NCBI RefSeq assembly: GCF_000745835.1
Contig: NZ_JQKB01000004.1
Span: 1 to 64,000, forward strand
Origin: Belnapia moabensis DSM 16746
Lineage (GTDB): Bacteria; Pseudomonadota; Alphaproteobacteria; Acetobacterales; Acetobacteraceae
Direction of reading: 5' to 3'
DNA: 64,000 bases
Positions 7,542-18,786 of the stretch are shown here, one piece after another. Both the position numbers and the translations under genes were made by a program. The notes beneath the pieces are model-generated. The model saw only the letters and a program-made list of their open reading frames with translations, had not been told where the DNA came from and ran no database searches. Each line of letters begins with the position of its first letter. Within the stretch, counting starts at the first letter, position 1.

Positions 7542-8627
7542 ATGCGCCACTTTGCCCTGATTGCCGCCCTGCTGCTGGCCCCTGCATTGGCCCAGGCGCA
7601 GACGGTGCTGAATGTCTACAACTGGACCGACTACATCGACCCTGACGTAGTGCAGCGCTTCCAGCAGGAGACGGGCATCCGCATCCGCTACGATGTCTAT
7701 GACAGCCTGGAGACGCTGGAAGGAAAGCTTTCCGCCGGGCGCAGCGGCTACGACCTGGTCGTCCCGACCAGCGAGCCGAGCTTCGCCCGGCTGGTCCGCG
7801 CCGGCGCCTTGCGGCCGCTCGATCGGGCGAGAATCCCCAACTGGCGCAATCTTGACACGGGGCTGATGGAGCGTGCCGGGCGGGCCGATCCCGGCAATGC
7901 GCATGGGGCGATCTATCTCTGGGGTACGGTGGGTCTCGGCCTCCGGCTCGACCGGATCAGGGCGATCGCGCCCGATCTCGCGCTCGACGGGCTAGACCTG
8001 TTGCTGAAGCCGGAGAATGCGCGGCGACTCGCCGGTTGCGGCCTTGCGGTGATGGACAGTGCGACGGATGTGCTGCCCTCCGTGCTGCGCTGGCTCGGGC
8101 GCGACCCGGACAGCGCCGATGCCGGCGATCTGCGGGCGGCGGAGGCGGCGCTGCTCGCCATCCGCCCGCAGCTTCGCGGCATCCCCGGCTCCGGCGCGCT
8201 GCTCGACATGCTGGCGACGGGCGAGATCTGCGTCGCGCTGGCCTATAGCGGCGATGTTATCCAAGCCGCGGCGCGGGCGCGCGAGGCGGGGCGCGGCGTC
8301 GAGATCGGCTATGTGGCGCCTGCCGCCGGACCGCATCTCTTCTTCGATATGCTGGCGATTCCGGCCGATGCGCCGAATCCGGATGCGGCGCATGCCTTCA
8401 TCGACTTCCTGCTGCGGCCGGAGGTGATCGCTGCCGTCAGCAGCCATGTGCGCTACCCGAACGCAGTGCCGGCCAGCCGGCCATTGATCGCCGCGCCGGT
8501 GCGGGAAGATTCGAATGTCTATCCGCCCGATGCGGTGCTGGCGCATGGTTTCGTCCCCGGCACGCCGGGCCCGCAGGCGGAGCGGCTGCGCAGCCGGCTC
8601 TGGAGCCGCTTCCGGGCAGGGCGCTGA
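7542..8627 (+). CDS. potF: Putrescine/spermidine-type ABC transporter, periplasmic binding protein
   Basis: The 361-aa product has a cleavable signal (MRHFALIAALLLAPALAQA). The mature start TVLNVYNWTDYIDPDVVQRFQQETG is characteristic of PotD/PotF polyamine-binding proteins. GRSGYDLVVPTSEPSFARL and the late AHAFIDFLLRPEVIAAVSS also fit. It would capture polyamines in the periplasm for the PotGHI complex encoded directly downstream. The next gene starts 2 nt after the stop. Polyamine specificity is a family-level inference; related opine and amino-acid receptors exist. Confidence 0.85.
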   Translation: MRHFALIAALLLAPALAQAQTVLNVYNWTDYIDPDVVQRFQQETGIRIRYDVYDSLETLEGKLSAGRSGYDLVVPTSEPSFARLVRAGALRPLDRARIPNWRNLDTGLMERAGRADPGNAHGAIYLWGTVGLGLRLDRIRAIAPDLALDGLDLLLKPENARRLAGCGLAVMDSATDVLPSVLRWLGRDPDSADAGDLRAAEAALLAIRPQLRGIPGSGALLDMLATGEICVALAYSGDVIQAAARAREAGRGVEIGYVAPAAGPHLFFDMLAIPADAPNPDAAHAFIDFLLRPEVIAAVSSHVRYPNAVPASRPLIAAPVREDSNVYPPDAVLAHGFVPGTPGPQAERLRSRLWSRFRAGR

Positions 8628-8629
8628 GC

Positions 8630-9676
8630 TTGGCGCTGCTCGCGGTCGAGGGGTTGAGCAAGCGCTTCGGCGCGGCGCTGGCGCTGGACGGGCTCGACCT
8701 CGAACTGCGGCCGGGCGAGTTTCTGGCGCTGCTCGGCGGCTCCGGCTCCGGCAAGTCGACGCTGCTGCGGCTGGTGGCGGGGTTCGAGACGCCGGATGCG
8801 GGGCGTATCCTGCTGGAGGGGCGCGACCTTGCCGGGCTGCCGCCGCATGCGCGGCCGGTCGGGATGATGTTCCAGAGCTATGCGCTCTTCCCGCATCTCT
8901 CGGTCTTCGACAACGTCGCTTATGGGCTGCGGCGCGAGCGTATGGCGGCGGCCGAGATCGGGCAGCGTGTCCGCGAGGCGCTGGCCATGGTCGGGCTGGA
9001 GGCGATGGCCGGACGGAAGCCCCATCAGCTCTCCGGCGGGCAGCGGCAGCGGGTGGCGCTGGTCCGCTCGTTGGTAAAGCGGCCCCGCCTGCTGCTGCTG
9101 GATGAGCCGCTCGCCGCCCTCGATGCGGGGTTGCGCGAGCGCACCGGCCTCGAACTGCGGGCGCTGCAGCGCCGCATCGGCGCCGGCTTCGTCATGGTGA
9201 CGCATGACCAAGCGGAGGCGCTGGCGCTGGCCGACCGCATCGCCGTGCTGGAGGCGGGTCGCCTTGCTCAATGCGGCCCGCCGGCCGAGCTCTACGAGCG
9301 GCCGGCGACGCGTTTCGTCGCCCGCTTCCTCGGCGCGGCCAATGTGCTGGAAGGCAAGGTCGGCGCGGACGGCGTGATGGTGGCGGGGCCCTGCCGCCTG
9401 GCCCTGCCGCATGGCGCCGCGCCCGGCGAGACCCTGGCTGTGGCGTTGCGGCCGGAGCGCATCCGCCTGCTGGAGGGCGCGCCGCCTGGGGCCAATGGCG
9501 TGGCCGGGGTGCTGCGGGACCTCGCCTATCGCGGCGACGGCTGGATGGCGCTGGTCGCCCTGCCGGACGGGACGGAGCTGCGCGTCGCCCTGCCCGCCGG
9601 AGTGGCGCCACCCGAGCCGGGATCGCACCTGGCCCTCGGCTGGCCGGCCGAGGCGCTGGTGGCGCTCCGCGCCTGA
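8630..9676 (+). CDS. potG: Polyamine ABC transporter ATPase
   Basis: The 348-aa ATPase has Walker A GGSGSGKST (about 36-44), Q-loop MMFQSYALFPHL, signature HQLSGGQRQR, Walker B LLLLDEPLAALD and switch His in MVTHDQAEAL. A C-terminal TOBE-like regulatory domain follows (VALRPERIRLLEG). The start is TTG at 8630; no in-frame ATG fits the conserved N-terminus. It energises the PotHI permease. The stop overlaps the next start by one base. Confidence 0.9.
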   Translation: MALLAVEGLSKRFGAALALDGLDLELRPGEFLALLGGSGSGKSTLLRLVAGFETPDAGRILLEGRDLAGLPPHARPVGMMFQSYALFPHLSVFDNVAYGLRRERMAAAEIGQRVREALAMVGLEAMAGRKPHQLSGGQRQRVALVRSLVKRPRLLLLDEPLAALDAGLRERTGLELRALQRRIGAGFVMVTHDQAEALALADRIAVLEAGRLAQCGPPAELYERPATRFVARFLGAANVLEGKVGADGVMVAGPCRLALPHGAAPGETLAVALRPERIRLLEGAPPGANGVAGVLRDLAYRGDGWMALVALPDGTELRVALPAGVAPPEPGSHLALGWPAEALVALRA

Positions 9677-10523
9677 TGCGCCGGCTGCTCATCCTTCTGC
9701 CACCGCTCGCATGGCTGCTGCTGCTGGTGGCGGCGCCGCTGCTGATTATCGGCCTCATTGCCTTTGCCGAGGCAGGGCCCGGGGTGCCACCCTTCATCCC
9801 ACCGTTCGGCTGGGCGGGCGGGCCGGTCTGGCGGGGCAGTACCGAGAGCATCGGTACGCTCCTGGGCGAAACCTACTACCTGGAGGCCTTTCTCCGCTCA
9901 CTGCTCACCGCCTTCGTCACGGCGGCGCTGTGCCTGCTGCTCGCCTATCCGATGGCCCTCGGCATCGCCGGCGCCCGTCCCTCCTGGCGGCTGCCGCTGT
10001 TGTTGCTGGTGCTGCTGCCTTTCTGGGCCGGCTTCCTGCCGCGGCTCGGCGCCTGGATCGGGCTGCTGCGGGATGGAGGGTGGGCGAACGGCGTGCTCGG
10101 CCTCGCCGGGATCGGGCCGTTACGGCTGCTCTATAGCAACCTAGCGCTCTATCTCGGCATGGTCCACGCCTACCTGCCCTTCGCCGTGCTGCCCCTGGCG
10201 ACGGCGCTGCTGCGGCGAGATAGGTCGCTGGAGGAGGCGGCGGCCGATCTGGGGGCGACCCCCTTCACCGTCTTCCGCAGCGTCACCTTGCCGCTCTCGC
10301 TGCCGGCGGCGGCTTCGGCCTTCCTGCTGGTGTTCATCCCGGCGGCGGGAGAGTTCGTCATTCCCGAACTGCTCGGTCCGCCGGAGGCGCAGCTTGTCGG
10401 GCGGGTGCTCTGGGGCGAGTTCTTCCAGAACCGCGACTGGCCGCTAGCCGCGGCGCTCGCGCTCGCGATGCTGGTGCTGCTGCTGCCGCCCATCCTGCTC
10501 TTCCAGCGGCTTGGGAGGCGGGG

Positions 10524-10527
<4 letters not shown>
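9676..10527 (+). CDS. potH: Polyamine ABC transporter permease 1
   Basis: The 283-aa inner-membrane protein begins MRRLLILLPPLAWLLLLVAAPLL (first TM helix) and has about six TM segments. It carries the EAA loop EEAAADLGATPFTVFRSV that contacts the ATPase. The start ATG at 9676 shares one base with the stop of potG. A longer in-frame reading upstream only overlaps potG and is rejected. Its length matches PotB/PotH. It pairs with the following gene as a permease heterodimer. Confidence 0.9.
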
Positions 10528-12585
<2,058 letters not shown>

Positions 12586-12591
12586 GCCGCC

Positions 12592-13794
12592 ATGCCATCG
12601 CTCGCGCAGCGCCTCCGGGAGGTGCAGGTCTCCGCCTCCGCCGCCATGACCCAGCGTGCACGGGAGCTGCGCGGGCAAGGCATCGAGGTCATCAGCCTCT
12701 CGAATGGGGAGCCGGACTTCGCCTCCCCGCCGCATGCCATCGAGGCGGCGCATCGGGCGGCGCTCAGCGGCGATACCAAGTACCCGCCCCAGGGCGGCAC
12801 GCCGGCGCTGAAGGCGGCGATCGCGCGCAAGTTCAAGCGCGACAACGGCCTCGACTACGCCGCCGACGAGATCATCGTCGGCAATGGCGGCAAGCAGGTG
12901 ATCTTCAACGCCTTCATGGCGACGCTCGACCCGGGCGATGAGGTGGTGATCCCTTCGCCCTTCTGGATCAGCTATGCCGACATGGCGAAGCTTGCCGGCG
13001 GCGTGCCGGTCACTGTCGCCTGCCCGCAGAACAACGGCTTCAAGCCGCGGCCCGAGGACATCGAGGCCGCGATCACGCCGAAGACGAAGTGGGTGCTGCT
13101 GAACTTCCCCGGCAATCCAACCGGCGCGGTGCCCTCGCGCGACGAGATGCGTGCCATCGCCGACGTGCTGATGCGGCACCCGCATGTCTGGGTCATGACC
13201 GACGACATGTACGAGCACCTGCTCTATGACGGCTTCGAGTACCACACCATCGCCGCAGTGGAGCCGGGGCTGAAGGACCGCACGCTGACGGTCAACGGCT
13301 GCTCCAAGACCTATGCGATGACCGGTTGGCGCGTCGGCTTCGGCGGCGGTCCGGCCCCGCTCATCAAGGGCATGTTCAACATGCAGGGCCAGGCGACGGC
13401 CGGCGTCTCCACCATCAGCCAGGCGGCGGCCGTGGCGGCGCTCGACGGGCCGCAGGATTTCGTCAAGCGCAATGCCGAGGTCTATCGCCAGCGCCGCGAC
13501 ATGGTGGTGGAAATGCTGAACGCCTGTCCCGGCGTCACCTGCCACAAGCCGGAGGGCGCCTTCTACGTCTTCCCGAACCTCGCCGGCTGCCTCGGCAAGA
13601 CTACCAAGGGCGGGCGCAGGATCGGGACGGATACCGATTTCGTCACGGCGCTGCTGGAGGAGAAGCGCGTCGCAGCCGTCCAGGGCACGGCCTATGGGAT
13701 GAGCCCCTATATGCGCATCTCCTATGCCACCGACACCGCCAGCCTCACCGAGGCCTGCACGCGCATCCAGGAGTTTTGCCGGGACCTGCGATGA
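12592..13794 (+). CDS. Class I aminotransferase, tandem paralogue (copy 2)
   Basis: Exactly the same length (400 aa) as the preceding enzyme and clearly paralogous. It has LSNGEPDFASPPHAIEAAH, GNGGKQVIFNAFMATLDPGDE, NFPGNPTGAV, MTDDMYEHLLYDGF and the PLP-lysine motif NGCSKTYAMTGWRVGF. The aromatic and small residues near the substrate pocket differ (for example FPGNPTG versus NPCNPTG), suggesting a different amino donor. The stop overlaps the GNAT gene start (ATGA), so the two genes are probably translated together. The substrate cannot be stated from sequence alone. Confidence 0.83.
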   Translation: MPSLAQRLREVQVSASAAMTQRARELRGQGIEVISLSNGEPDFASPPHAIEAAHRAALSGDTKYPPQGGTPALKAAIARKFKRDNGLDYAADEIIVGNGGKQVIFNAFMATLDPGDEVVIPSPFWISYADMAKLAGGVPVTVACPQNNGFKPRPEDIEAAITPKTKWVLLNFPGNPTGAVPSRDEMRAIADVLMRHPHVWVMTDDMYEHLLYDGFEYHTIAAVEPGLKDRTLTVNGCSKTYAMTGWRVGFGGGPAPLIKGMFNMQGQATAGVSTISQAAAVAALDGPQDFVKRNAEVYRQRRDMVVEMLNACPGVTCHKPEGAFYVFPNLAGCLGKTTKGGRRIGTDTDFVTALLEEKRVAAVQGTAYGMSPYMRISYATDTASLTEACTRIQEFCRDLR

Positions 13795-14777
13795 TCCGCC
13801 CCGGCCGGGACGAGGATGCCGAAGGCTTCATCCGCCTGATCGGCGATTGCTGGGCGGAATTCCCCAACTGCATCCTCGACGTGGACCGCGAGGCGCCGGA
13901 ACTCCGGGCGCTGGCCAGCTATTTCGCCAAGGCGGGCGGCGCGCTCTGGGCGGCGGAGCGGGAGGGCAGTGTGGTCGGCATGGTCGGCACCAGGCCGCTC
14001 AACAACGACCAGGCCTATGAGATCTGCCGGATGTATGTTGCGGTGCCGGAGCGCGGCACCGGCCTCTCGCAACGGCTGCTTGATACGGCCGAAGCGAATG
14101 CCCGCGCCGCAGGTGCACAGCGCCTCGTACTCTGGACCGATACCCGCTTCGATGTGGCTCACCGCTTCTACGAGAAGCGTGGCTATTTGCGCCAGGGCGC
14201 CATTCGCATCCTCGACGACATCTCGAAATCCCTTGAATTCCGCTATGCCAAGCCGGCCGCCGGGCTGGTGGTGGAAGCCTTGGATGCCGCCGCCGCGGCC
14301 AGCGCGGAGCGGCGCCTGTCCGAGATCTTGGTCGCTTGTGTCGATGAGGGCGCCAGCGTCTCCTTCCTCAAGCCGCTCGCGCCCGATGTGGCGCGGGGTT
14401 TCTGGAAGAAGATGGCGGCCGATGTCGCCGCCAATCGCCGGGTGCTGCTCGCTGCCTGGCTGGATGGCGACCTCGTCGGCACGGTGCAGCTCCATCTCGA
14501 CACGCCGCAGAACCAGCCGCATCGTGCCGACCTTGCGAAATTGCTGGTCGCCCCAGCCGCTCGCCGCCGCGGTGTCGCCCGCGCGCTGATGCGCCGGGCG
14601 GAGCAGACCGCGCAGCGCCTTCACCGCCGCCTGCTCGTCCTCGACACGCTCGCCGGCGATGCCGGGGAGCCGCTTTACCGCAGCCTCGGCTGGCAGGAGG
14701 CCGGGCGCATCCCAGGCTACGCGCTGGACGAGACCGGTGCCGCCCATGCCACCGTTATTTTCTGGAAGGAGATCTGA
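13791..14777 (+). CDS. Double-domain GNAT acetyltransferase
   Basis: The 328-aa protein has two GNAT folds. Domain 1 (about 1-150) has ICRMYVAVPERGTGLSQRLL as the acetyl-CoA-binding motif A and AHRFYEKRGYLRQG as motif B. Domain 2 (about 160-328) has LAKLLVAPAARRRGVARALM and EPLYRSLGWQEAG. The predicted role is N-acetylation of an amine or amino acid by acetyl-CoA. Coupling by a 4-nt overlap to an aminotransferase suggests the substrate is an amino acid or related amine (inference). A longer in-frame reading upstream overlaps the aminotransferase and is rejected. Confidence 0.82.
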   Translation: MIRPGRDEDAEGFIRLIGDCWAEFPNCILDVDREAPELRALASYFAKAGGALWAAEREGSVVGMVGTRPLNNDQAYEICRMYVAVPERGTGLSQRLLDTAEANARAAGAQRLVLWTDTRFDVAHRFYEKRGYLRQGAIRILDDISKSLEFRYAKPAAGLVVEALDAAAAASAERRLSEILVACVDEGASVSFLKPLAPDVARGFWKKMAADVAANRRVLLAAWLDGDLVGTVQLHLDTPQNQPHRADLAKLLVAPAARRRGVARALMRRAEQTAQRLHRRLLVLDTLAGDAGEPLYRSLGWQEAGRIPGYALDETGAAHATVIFWKEI

Positions 14778-15113
14778 CCGAATGATCTCGCCGGACTGGT
14801 GCCCCAGGATGACCAAGGATTCGCTGGTTGGCACGCTCCACTGGTTCAGCAGCGCCTCGCGGCAGGCGATGGCCTCGCCCGGCACCGTGACTGCGAACCA
14901 TTTCCTTAGCCGCCCGTCCCGTTGCCGTGGTCAGGCGCATACACCGATCACTCAAGCCGGCATCCGCCCGGTGACGGCCAGCCTGCGCCAGATGGTCGTC
15001 CCGGGACATCCGTCCTCGCACCATGACCGTTACAAGTATAGTAAAAACCGATAATACGATTGCCCCAATGAACGGGATGGGTGAGGGTCCGGGATCAGGT
15101 TGAGGACAGCCCA
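14778..15113. other. Intergenic stretch before the phosphatase operon
   Basis: 336 nt. A 90-codon plus-strand frame starts at 14782, and a minus-strand frame without a start reads protein-like over about 50 codons (KWFAVTVPGEAIACREALL). Neither has a recognisable domain. The minus frame may be a degraded gene remnant. The right end is AT-rich and carries the probable promoter at 15030-15057. Confidence 0.45.
15030..15057 (+). promoter_or_regulatory. Probable sigma-70-type promoter of the partner-switching operon
   Basis: TTACAA (15030-15035), a 16-nt spacer, then TAATAC (15052-15057), in a locally AT-rich island within GC-rich DNA. It is about 57 nt upstream of the phosphatase ATG. A second -10-like TATAGT lies inside the spacer. 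The call rests on motif and composition only. Confidence 0.45.
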
Positions 15114-16223
15114 ATGACAGCGCCTCCGGCCGATACCGAGGAAACCATGATCCGCCGCGGCCCGCGCCTCCCCGAGGCGCCGGAGCCGATGCTGCATGTG
15201 CTGGTCCTGGCTGCGGAGAATGGAGAGACCCGGCGAATCCCGCTCGGGCCGACGCCCTTTCGCATCGGCCGGGTCGTTGGCAACGACCTGGTGCTGCCGG
15301 CACCCGAGGTCTCGCGCAACCACGCCGTGCTGACGGTGGTGGGAGAGGAGGCGAGCCTCACCGATCTCGGCTCGACCAACGGCACTTGGCTCGATGGCGC
15401 GCGGCTCGAGGGCAACGCTCCGCTGGCGCCCGGGGCGCGGCTCGCCATCGGCCCCTTCGCCCTGCAGTACCAGCGTGGCCGCCAGCGCGAGATGGAACGC
15501 GCCGCCGAGCTGGAGCGCGAGATGGAGCGGGCCATCCGCTACGTGCAGGCATTGCTGCCGCCGCCCATCCCGGAAGGACGGGTGCGAGCGGAATGGAGCT
15601 TCCTGCCCTCCGCCAGTATCGGCGGCGATGCCTTCGGCTACCGCTGGCTGGATGCGGAGCGCTTCGCCATTTTCATCCTCGACGTGGCGGGGCATGGCGC
15701 CGGCTCCGCCCTGCTCGCCGTCTCGGTGATGAACATGCTGCGCGCCGGCGTCGGGAGCGACCCGGCCGCGGTGCTGGCCGGGCTCAACTCCAGCTTCCAG
15801 ATGGAGGAGCAGGGGGGCCTGTTCTTCACCATCTGGTACGGCGTCGCCGATCTTGCGGCGCGGCGCCTCGACTACTCCGCTGCCGGGCATCATGCCGGCT
15901 ACCTGCTCCAGCCTGGCGTTGTAACAGCCGAGGCGCTGACCACTCGCAACCCTCCGGTCGGGATGATGCCGGGAATCCACTTTCGCACCGGCAGCGCGGC
16001 CTTGCCCGCCGGAGCCCGGCTGCTGCTCTTCAGCGACGGCGCCTTCGAGACCCGGGCGCCTGACGGCCGCCAGCTCGGTCTTGAGGATTTCCTGCCGCAT
16101 CTGCCGCTTGCCGTCCCGCCGGCGGCTGGCGCGGCGGAGCGTTTGTTGCAAGTGGCGAGGTCCCTTTCGAGACCGGGTCCTTTCGAGGATGATGTCTCCA
16201 TACTGTCGCTGGACTTCTCGTGA
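15114..16223 (+). CDS. FHA domain-SpoIIE/RsbU-type PP2C serine phosphatase
   Basis: The 369-aa soluble protein has two parts. The N-terminal FHA domain (about 25-115) has FRIGRVVGNDLVL, SRNHA and LGSTNGTWLDG, the phosphothreonine-binding motif set. A helical linker (REMERAAELEREMERA) follows, then a SpoIIE/PP2C phosphatase domain (about 150-369) with GGDAF, LDVAGHGAGSALL, LFSDGAFE and EDDVSIL metal-binding motifs. It would dephosphorylate a STAS antagonist, here probably the product of the next gene, when FHA binds a phospho-partner. Start ATG 15114 follows GAGG at 15102. It is the first gene of a three-gene operon. Confidence 0.87.
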   Translation: MTAPPADTEETMIRRGPRLPEAPEPMLHVLVLAAENGETRRIPLGPTPFRIGRVVGNDLVLPAPEVSRNHAVLTVVGEEASLTDLGSTNGTWLDGARLEGNAPLAPGARLAIGPFALQYQRGRQREMERAAELEREMERAIRYVQALLPPPIPEGRVRAEWSFLPSASIGGDAFGYRWLDAERFAIFILDVAGHGAGSALLAVSVMNMLRAGVGSDPAAVLAGLNSSFQMEEQGGLFFTIWYGVADLAARRLDYSAAGHHAGYLLQPGVVTAEALTTRNPPVGMMPGIHFRTGSAALPAGARLLLFSDGAFETRAPDGRQLGLEDFLPHLPLAVPPAAGAAERLLQVARSLSRPGPFEDDVSILSLDFS

Positions 16224-16264
16224 CGACACGGTGAAGCCACCCGCACAATGACGAGGATGACCCG

Positions 16265-16606
16265 ATGGATTTCGTGCTGACCGAACTCGACTCCGGCACC
16301 AATCGGGTGACCTTGAGCGGCCGGCTCGATGCAGTGGGCGCCGAGGCGATCGATCTGCGCTTCACCTCCACCGTCGGCAGCGTCGCGAAGAATGCGCTGG
16401 TCGACCTGACGGAGGTCAGCTTCGTCGCCTCGCTCGGGCTGCGAATGTTCATCTCGGTGGCCCGGGTACTGCAACGGCGCGGCGCGCAGATGATCCTGTT
16501 CGGTGCACAGTCACAGGTGATGGAGGTCTTCAATACCATCGCCCTCGACCAGATGATCCCGATCGTCGCCACCGAGGCGGAAGCGCGGGCCCGCCTCGCC
16601 GCGTGA
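16265..16606 (+). CDS. STAS-domain anti-sigma factor antagonist (RsbV/SpoIIAA-like)
   Basis: A 113-aa single-domain STAS protein. The segment ALVDLTEVSFVASLGLRMFI contains the phosphorylatable serine of VASLGLR, the typical switch residue, and the family's beta-alpha pattern is intact. When unphosphorylated it should bind the downstream kinase and release that kinase's target. GAGG lies 9 nt before ATG 16265. It overlaps the next gene by 4 nt. Confidence 0.87.
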   Translation: MDFVLTELDSGTNRVTLSGRLDAVGAEAIDLRFTSTVGSVAKNALVDLTEVSFVASLGLRMFISVARVLQRRGAQMILFGAQSQVMEVFNTIALDQMIPIVATEAEARARLAA

Positions 16607-17004
16607 TCTTCCGTCAGCGGATCGCCGGCGGAGCGGCCGAGGTTTCGGTGGCGCAGGCGGCACTGGCCGGGTGGATGGCAGCCGCCGGCGCCAGCCCGCG
16701 CAGCATTACCCGAGCCGAAATGGTGTTGGAGGAATTGGCGCTGAACGCGCAGCGTCATGGCGGCGCACCGGAAGTCCTGGTGGAGGCCAGCATCGCGGCA
16801 GGTCTTTGCACCTTGGCTCTTGAGGATTCCGGCCAGCCTTTCGACCCGACCGCCGGCGCACTGCAACCGCCCGCCGCCTCGCTGGAGGCGGCACCAATCG
16901 GCGGCCTCGGCCTCGCCCTGGTGCGGCGCAATGCCGAGGCCCTGCGCTACAGCCGCAGCGCGGACGGGTATAACCGGATCGAGGTCGACTTGGCGCTCAG
17001 CTGA
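16603..17004 (+). CDS. Anti-sigma-type serine kinase (RsbW/SpoIIAB-like HATPase)
   Basis: The 133-aa product starts at GTG 16603, overlapping the STAS stop. The GHKL ATPase motifs are present: N-box EMVLEELALNAQRHGG, G1 LEDSGQPFDP and G2 IGGLGLALVRR. It should phosphorylate the STAS protein and bind an output partner. No sigma factor gene is in the neighbourhood, so the output may be encoded elsewhere or may not be a sigma factor. Its last 8 nt overlap the convergent hydrolase gene. Confidence 0.85.
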   Translation: MIFRQRIAGGAAEVSVAQAALAGWMAAAGASPRSITRAEMVLEELALNAQRHGGAPEVLVEASIAAGLCTLALEDSGQPFDPTAGALQPPAASLEAAPIGGLGLALVRRNAEALRYSRSADGYNRIEVDLALS

Positions 17005-17878
17005 GGAAGCGGGCGAGCCAGATCAGCACCTCCTCCGGTGCTTCCTCGGCCAAGTAGTGGCCGCTGTCGACGCCGCCGCCTGTCACCTCTCCCGCCGCAT
17101 AGTCACGCCAGATGGCGAGCGGGTCGTACCATTTGGGGATGGAGCCCTTGGAGCCCCAGAGCGCCAGCAAGGGGCACTGCACCTTCCGCCCGGCGGCGCG
17201 GCTGGCCCGGTCATGTTCCAGGTCGATCCCCGTCGCGGCGCGGTAATCCTCGCAGATCGCGCGCACCGTGCCCTCCTCCCGCAGCGCGGCCAGGTAGTCG
17301 GCCCGCGCCTCGGGATGGAAGAAGCCGCGATCCTTGGGCTCCCGCGAGGTATGCAGGTCGAACCAATCCTCCACGTCGCGCAGGATCATGCGCTCCGGCT
17401 TGTCATGCGGCTGGGCGAGGAAGAACCAGTGATAGTAGCCGAGCGCGAACTCCATGCTGGTACGCTCGAAATGCGCGAGCGTCGGGATGATGTCCATGGT
17501 GCAGAGTCGCTCGACCCGCTCCGGATGGTCGAGCGCCAGCCGGTGCGCGACGCGGGCGCCGCGGTCATGGCTGACAACGGTGAAGCGCTCATGCCCGAGC
17601 CCCGACATCAGCGCGACCAGATCCTCCGCCATTGCCTGCTTCGCCATGGCGGCGCTGTCCGGCAGGGCAGGCGGCTTCTGCGAGAAACCGTAGCCGCGAA
17701 TATCGGGCGCGACGATGGTGAAGCGCCGGGCCAGCGTCGGGGCGAGCTTGTGCCACATCGCATGGGTTTGCGGATTCCCGTGCAGCAGCAGCAAGGGCGG
17801 TCCGCTACCCCCACGGCGGAGGCGGATGCGCTGGCCATTGGCCTCGCGGTGCTCCAGCGTGAAACCTTCGAAGAACAT
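16997..17878 (-). CDS. Alpha/beta hydrolase, haloacetate (fluoroacetate) dehalogenase-like
   Basis: A 293-aa alpha/beta-hydrolase. LLLLHGNPQTHAMW is the oxyanion-hole region, SHDRGARVAHRLALDHPERV carries an aspartate nucleophile (D in HDRG), and DSGHYLAEEAPEE supplies the catalytic His. MDIIPTLAHFERT and YYHWFFLAQPHDKPERMI match the haloacetate dehalogenase subgroup, with Trp/His halide-binding positions. It would hydrolyse the carbon-halogen bond of a haloacetate-like substrate in the cytoplasm, although epoxide hydrolases share this core. It is last of three minus-strand genes, 71 nt behind the phosphoesterase. Confidence 0.72.
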   Translation of the reverse strand: MFFEGFTLEHREANGQRIRLRRGGSGPPLLLLHGNPQTHAMWHKLAPTLARRFTIVAPDIRGYGFSQKPPALPDSAAMAKQAMAEDLVALMSGLGHERFTVVSHDRGARVAHRLALDHPERVERLCTMDIIPTLAHFERTSMEFALGYYHWFFLAQPHDKPERMILRDVEDWFDLHTSREPKDRGFFHPEARADYLAALREEGTVRAICEDYRAATGIDLEHDRASRAAGRKVQCPLLALWGSKGSIPKWYDPLAIWRDYAAGEVTGGGVDSGHYLAEEAPEEVLIWLARFLS

Positions 17879-17949
17879 GAGCGACCTCCGGCCTGCGATC
17901 GTCCTGGATGGAGCACCCAGGGCCTGGATCCGCCGTCAGTCTGCGGTCA

Positions 17950-18780
17950 TCAGGCGCCGGGCGCCAGGATCTGCGCGGGCGAGGCCTCGGTCGATTTCGG
18001 CGCAACCTGGCGCCAGCCCTGCCCGGTCCAGATACGCGCTACGACCTCCACTTTGCCATTTGCATCGATGCGGATGTCGTTGAAGGCATTCGGCTCGCCG
18101 CGCAGGCGGTGCGAGGTGCTGGTGGCCGACAATACCACGGTCAGACGCTCCTTGGCGGCATCGTCCGGAACCACCGCCGCCGGCTCCGCCACGTCACCGA
18201 CATGAAGATGGCCGGAGAGGACCAGCCGGACCCCCTGCCGGGCGAAAGCTTCGAGCGCCATCGCCGCCCCGCCCACCAACTGCGCCTCCGGTGCCGCTCG
18301 CGGCGGCAGGAACGGGTGGTGTGCCACGACGATGCGCGTGAGGCCCGGCGGCATGGCCGCCAACCGCGCCTCGCAGCGCGCCAGCCGCCCGCTGCCGACC
18401 CGCCCGCGCGACCAGTCGAGATAGAAGCCCGCCCGCCGAGCGGTGTTCAGCCCGACCACCCCGATCCGTCCGTCCTGGAAGACCGGCTCTGTCTCCGGGG
18501 CGATGAAGCGGCGCCAGCGCGCATAAGGGTCGAGGAAGCGCTCCACCAGCTTGAAGGGCGTGATGTCATGATTGCCCGGAACCACCAGCACGGGCGCTTG
18601 TAACCCGCCGATGAAGGTCCGCGCGGCGCGGAATTCGCTCCGCCGCGCTCGCATGGTGAGGTCGCCGCTGATGGCGATGAGGTGAGGCGGGTCGCGGTTC
18701 AGCTCCTCCGCTAGCGCGGCGACGACATCGGGCAGCTCGGCGCCGAAATGGAGGTCGGAGATATGGGCGATGCGATGCAT
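17950..18780 (-). CDS. Calcineurin-like metallophosphoesterase
   Basis: The 276-aa enzyme carries the full motif series for a binuclear metal site: ISDLHFG (residues 7-13), ISGDLT, VPGNHD, VAHHPF and SGHLHVGD. This is the class III cyclic-nucleotide phosphodiesterase-like/CpdA-type group. There is no signal peptide, so it is cytoplasmic. It starts 6 nt after the lipid kinase gene, so co-transcription is likely; the shared pathway is unknown. Substrate specificity (cAMP, phospholipid headgroups or other phosphodiesters) cannot be deduced. Confidence 0.83.
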   Translation of the reverse strand: MHRIAHISDLHFGAELPDVVAALAEELNRDPPHLIAISGDLTMRARRSEFRAARTFIGGLQAPVLVVPGNHDITPFKLVERFLDPYARWRRFIAPETEPVFQDGRIGVVGLNTARRAGFYLDWSRGRVGSGRLARCEARLAAMPPGLTRIVVAHHPFLPPRAAPEAQLVGGAAMALEAFARQGVRLVLSGHLHVGDVAEPAAVVPDDAAKERLTVVLSATSTSHRLRGEPNAFNDIRIDANGKVEVVARIWTGQGWRQVAPKSTEASPAQILAPGA

Positions 18781-18786
18781 GGGGAT

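Noticed and set aside
14782-15054. 90-codon plus-strand frame after the GNAT gene, and a startless minus frame across it
   Set aside because: Neither has family resemblance; the minus frame has an in-frame stop before any start codon. Possible remnant only.
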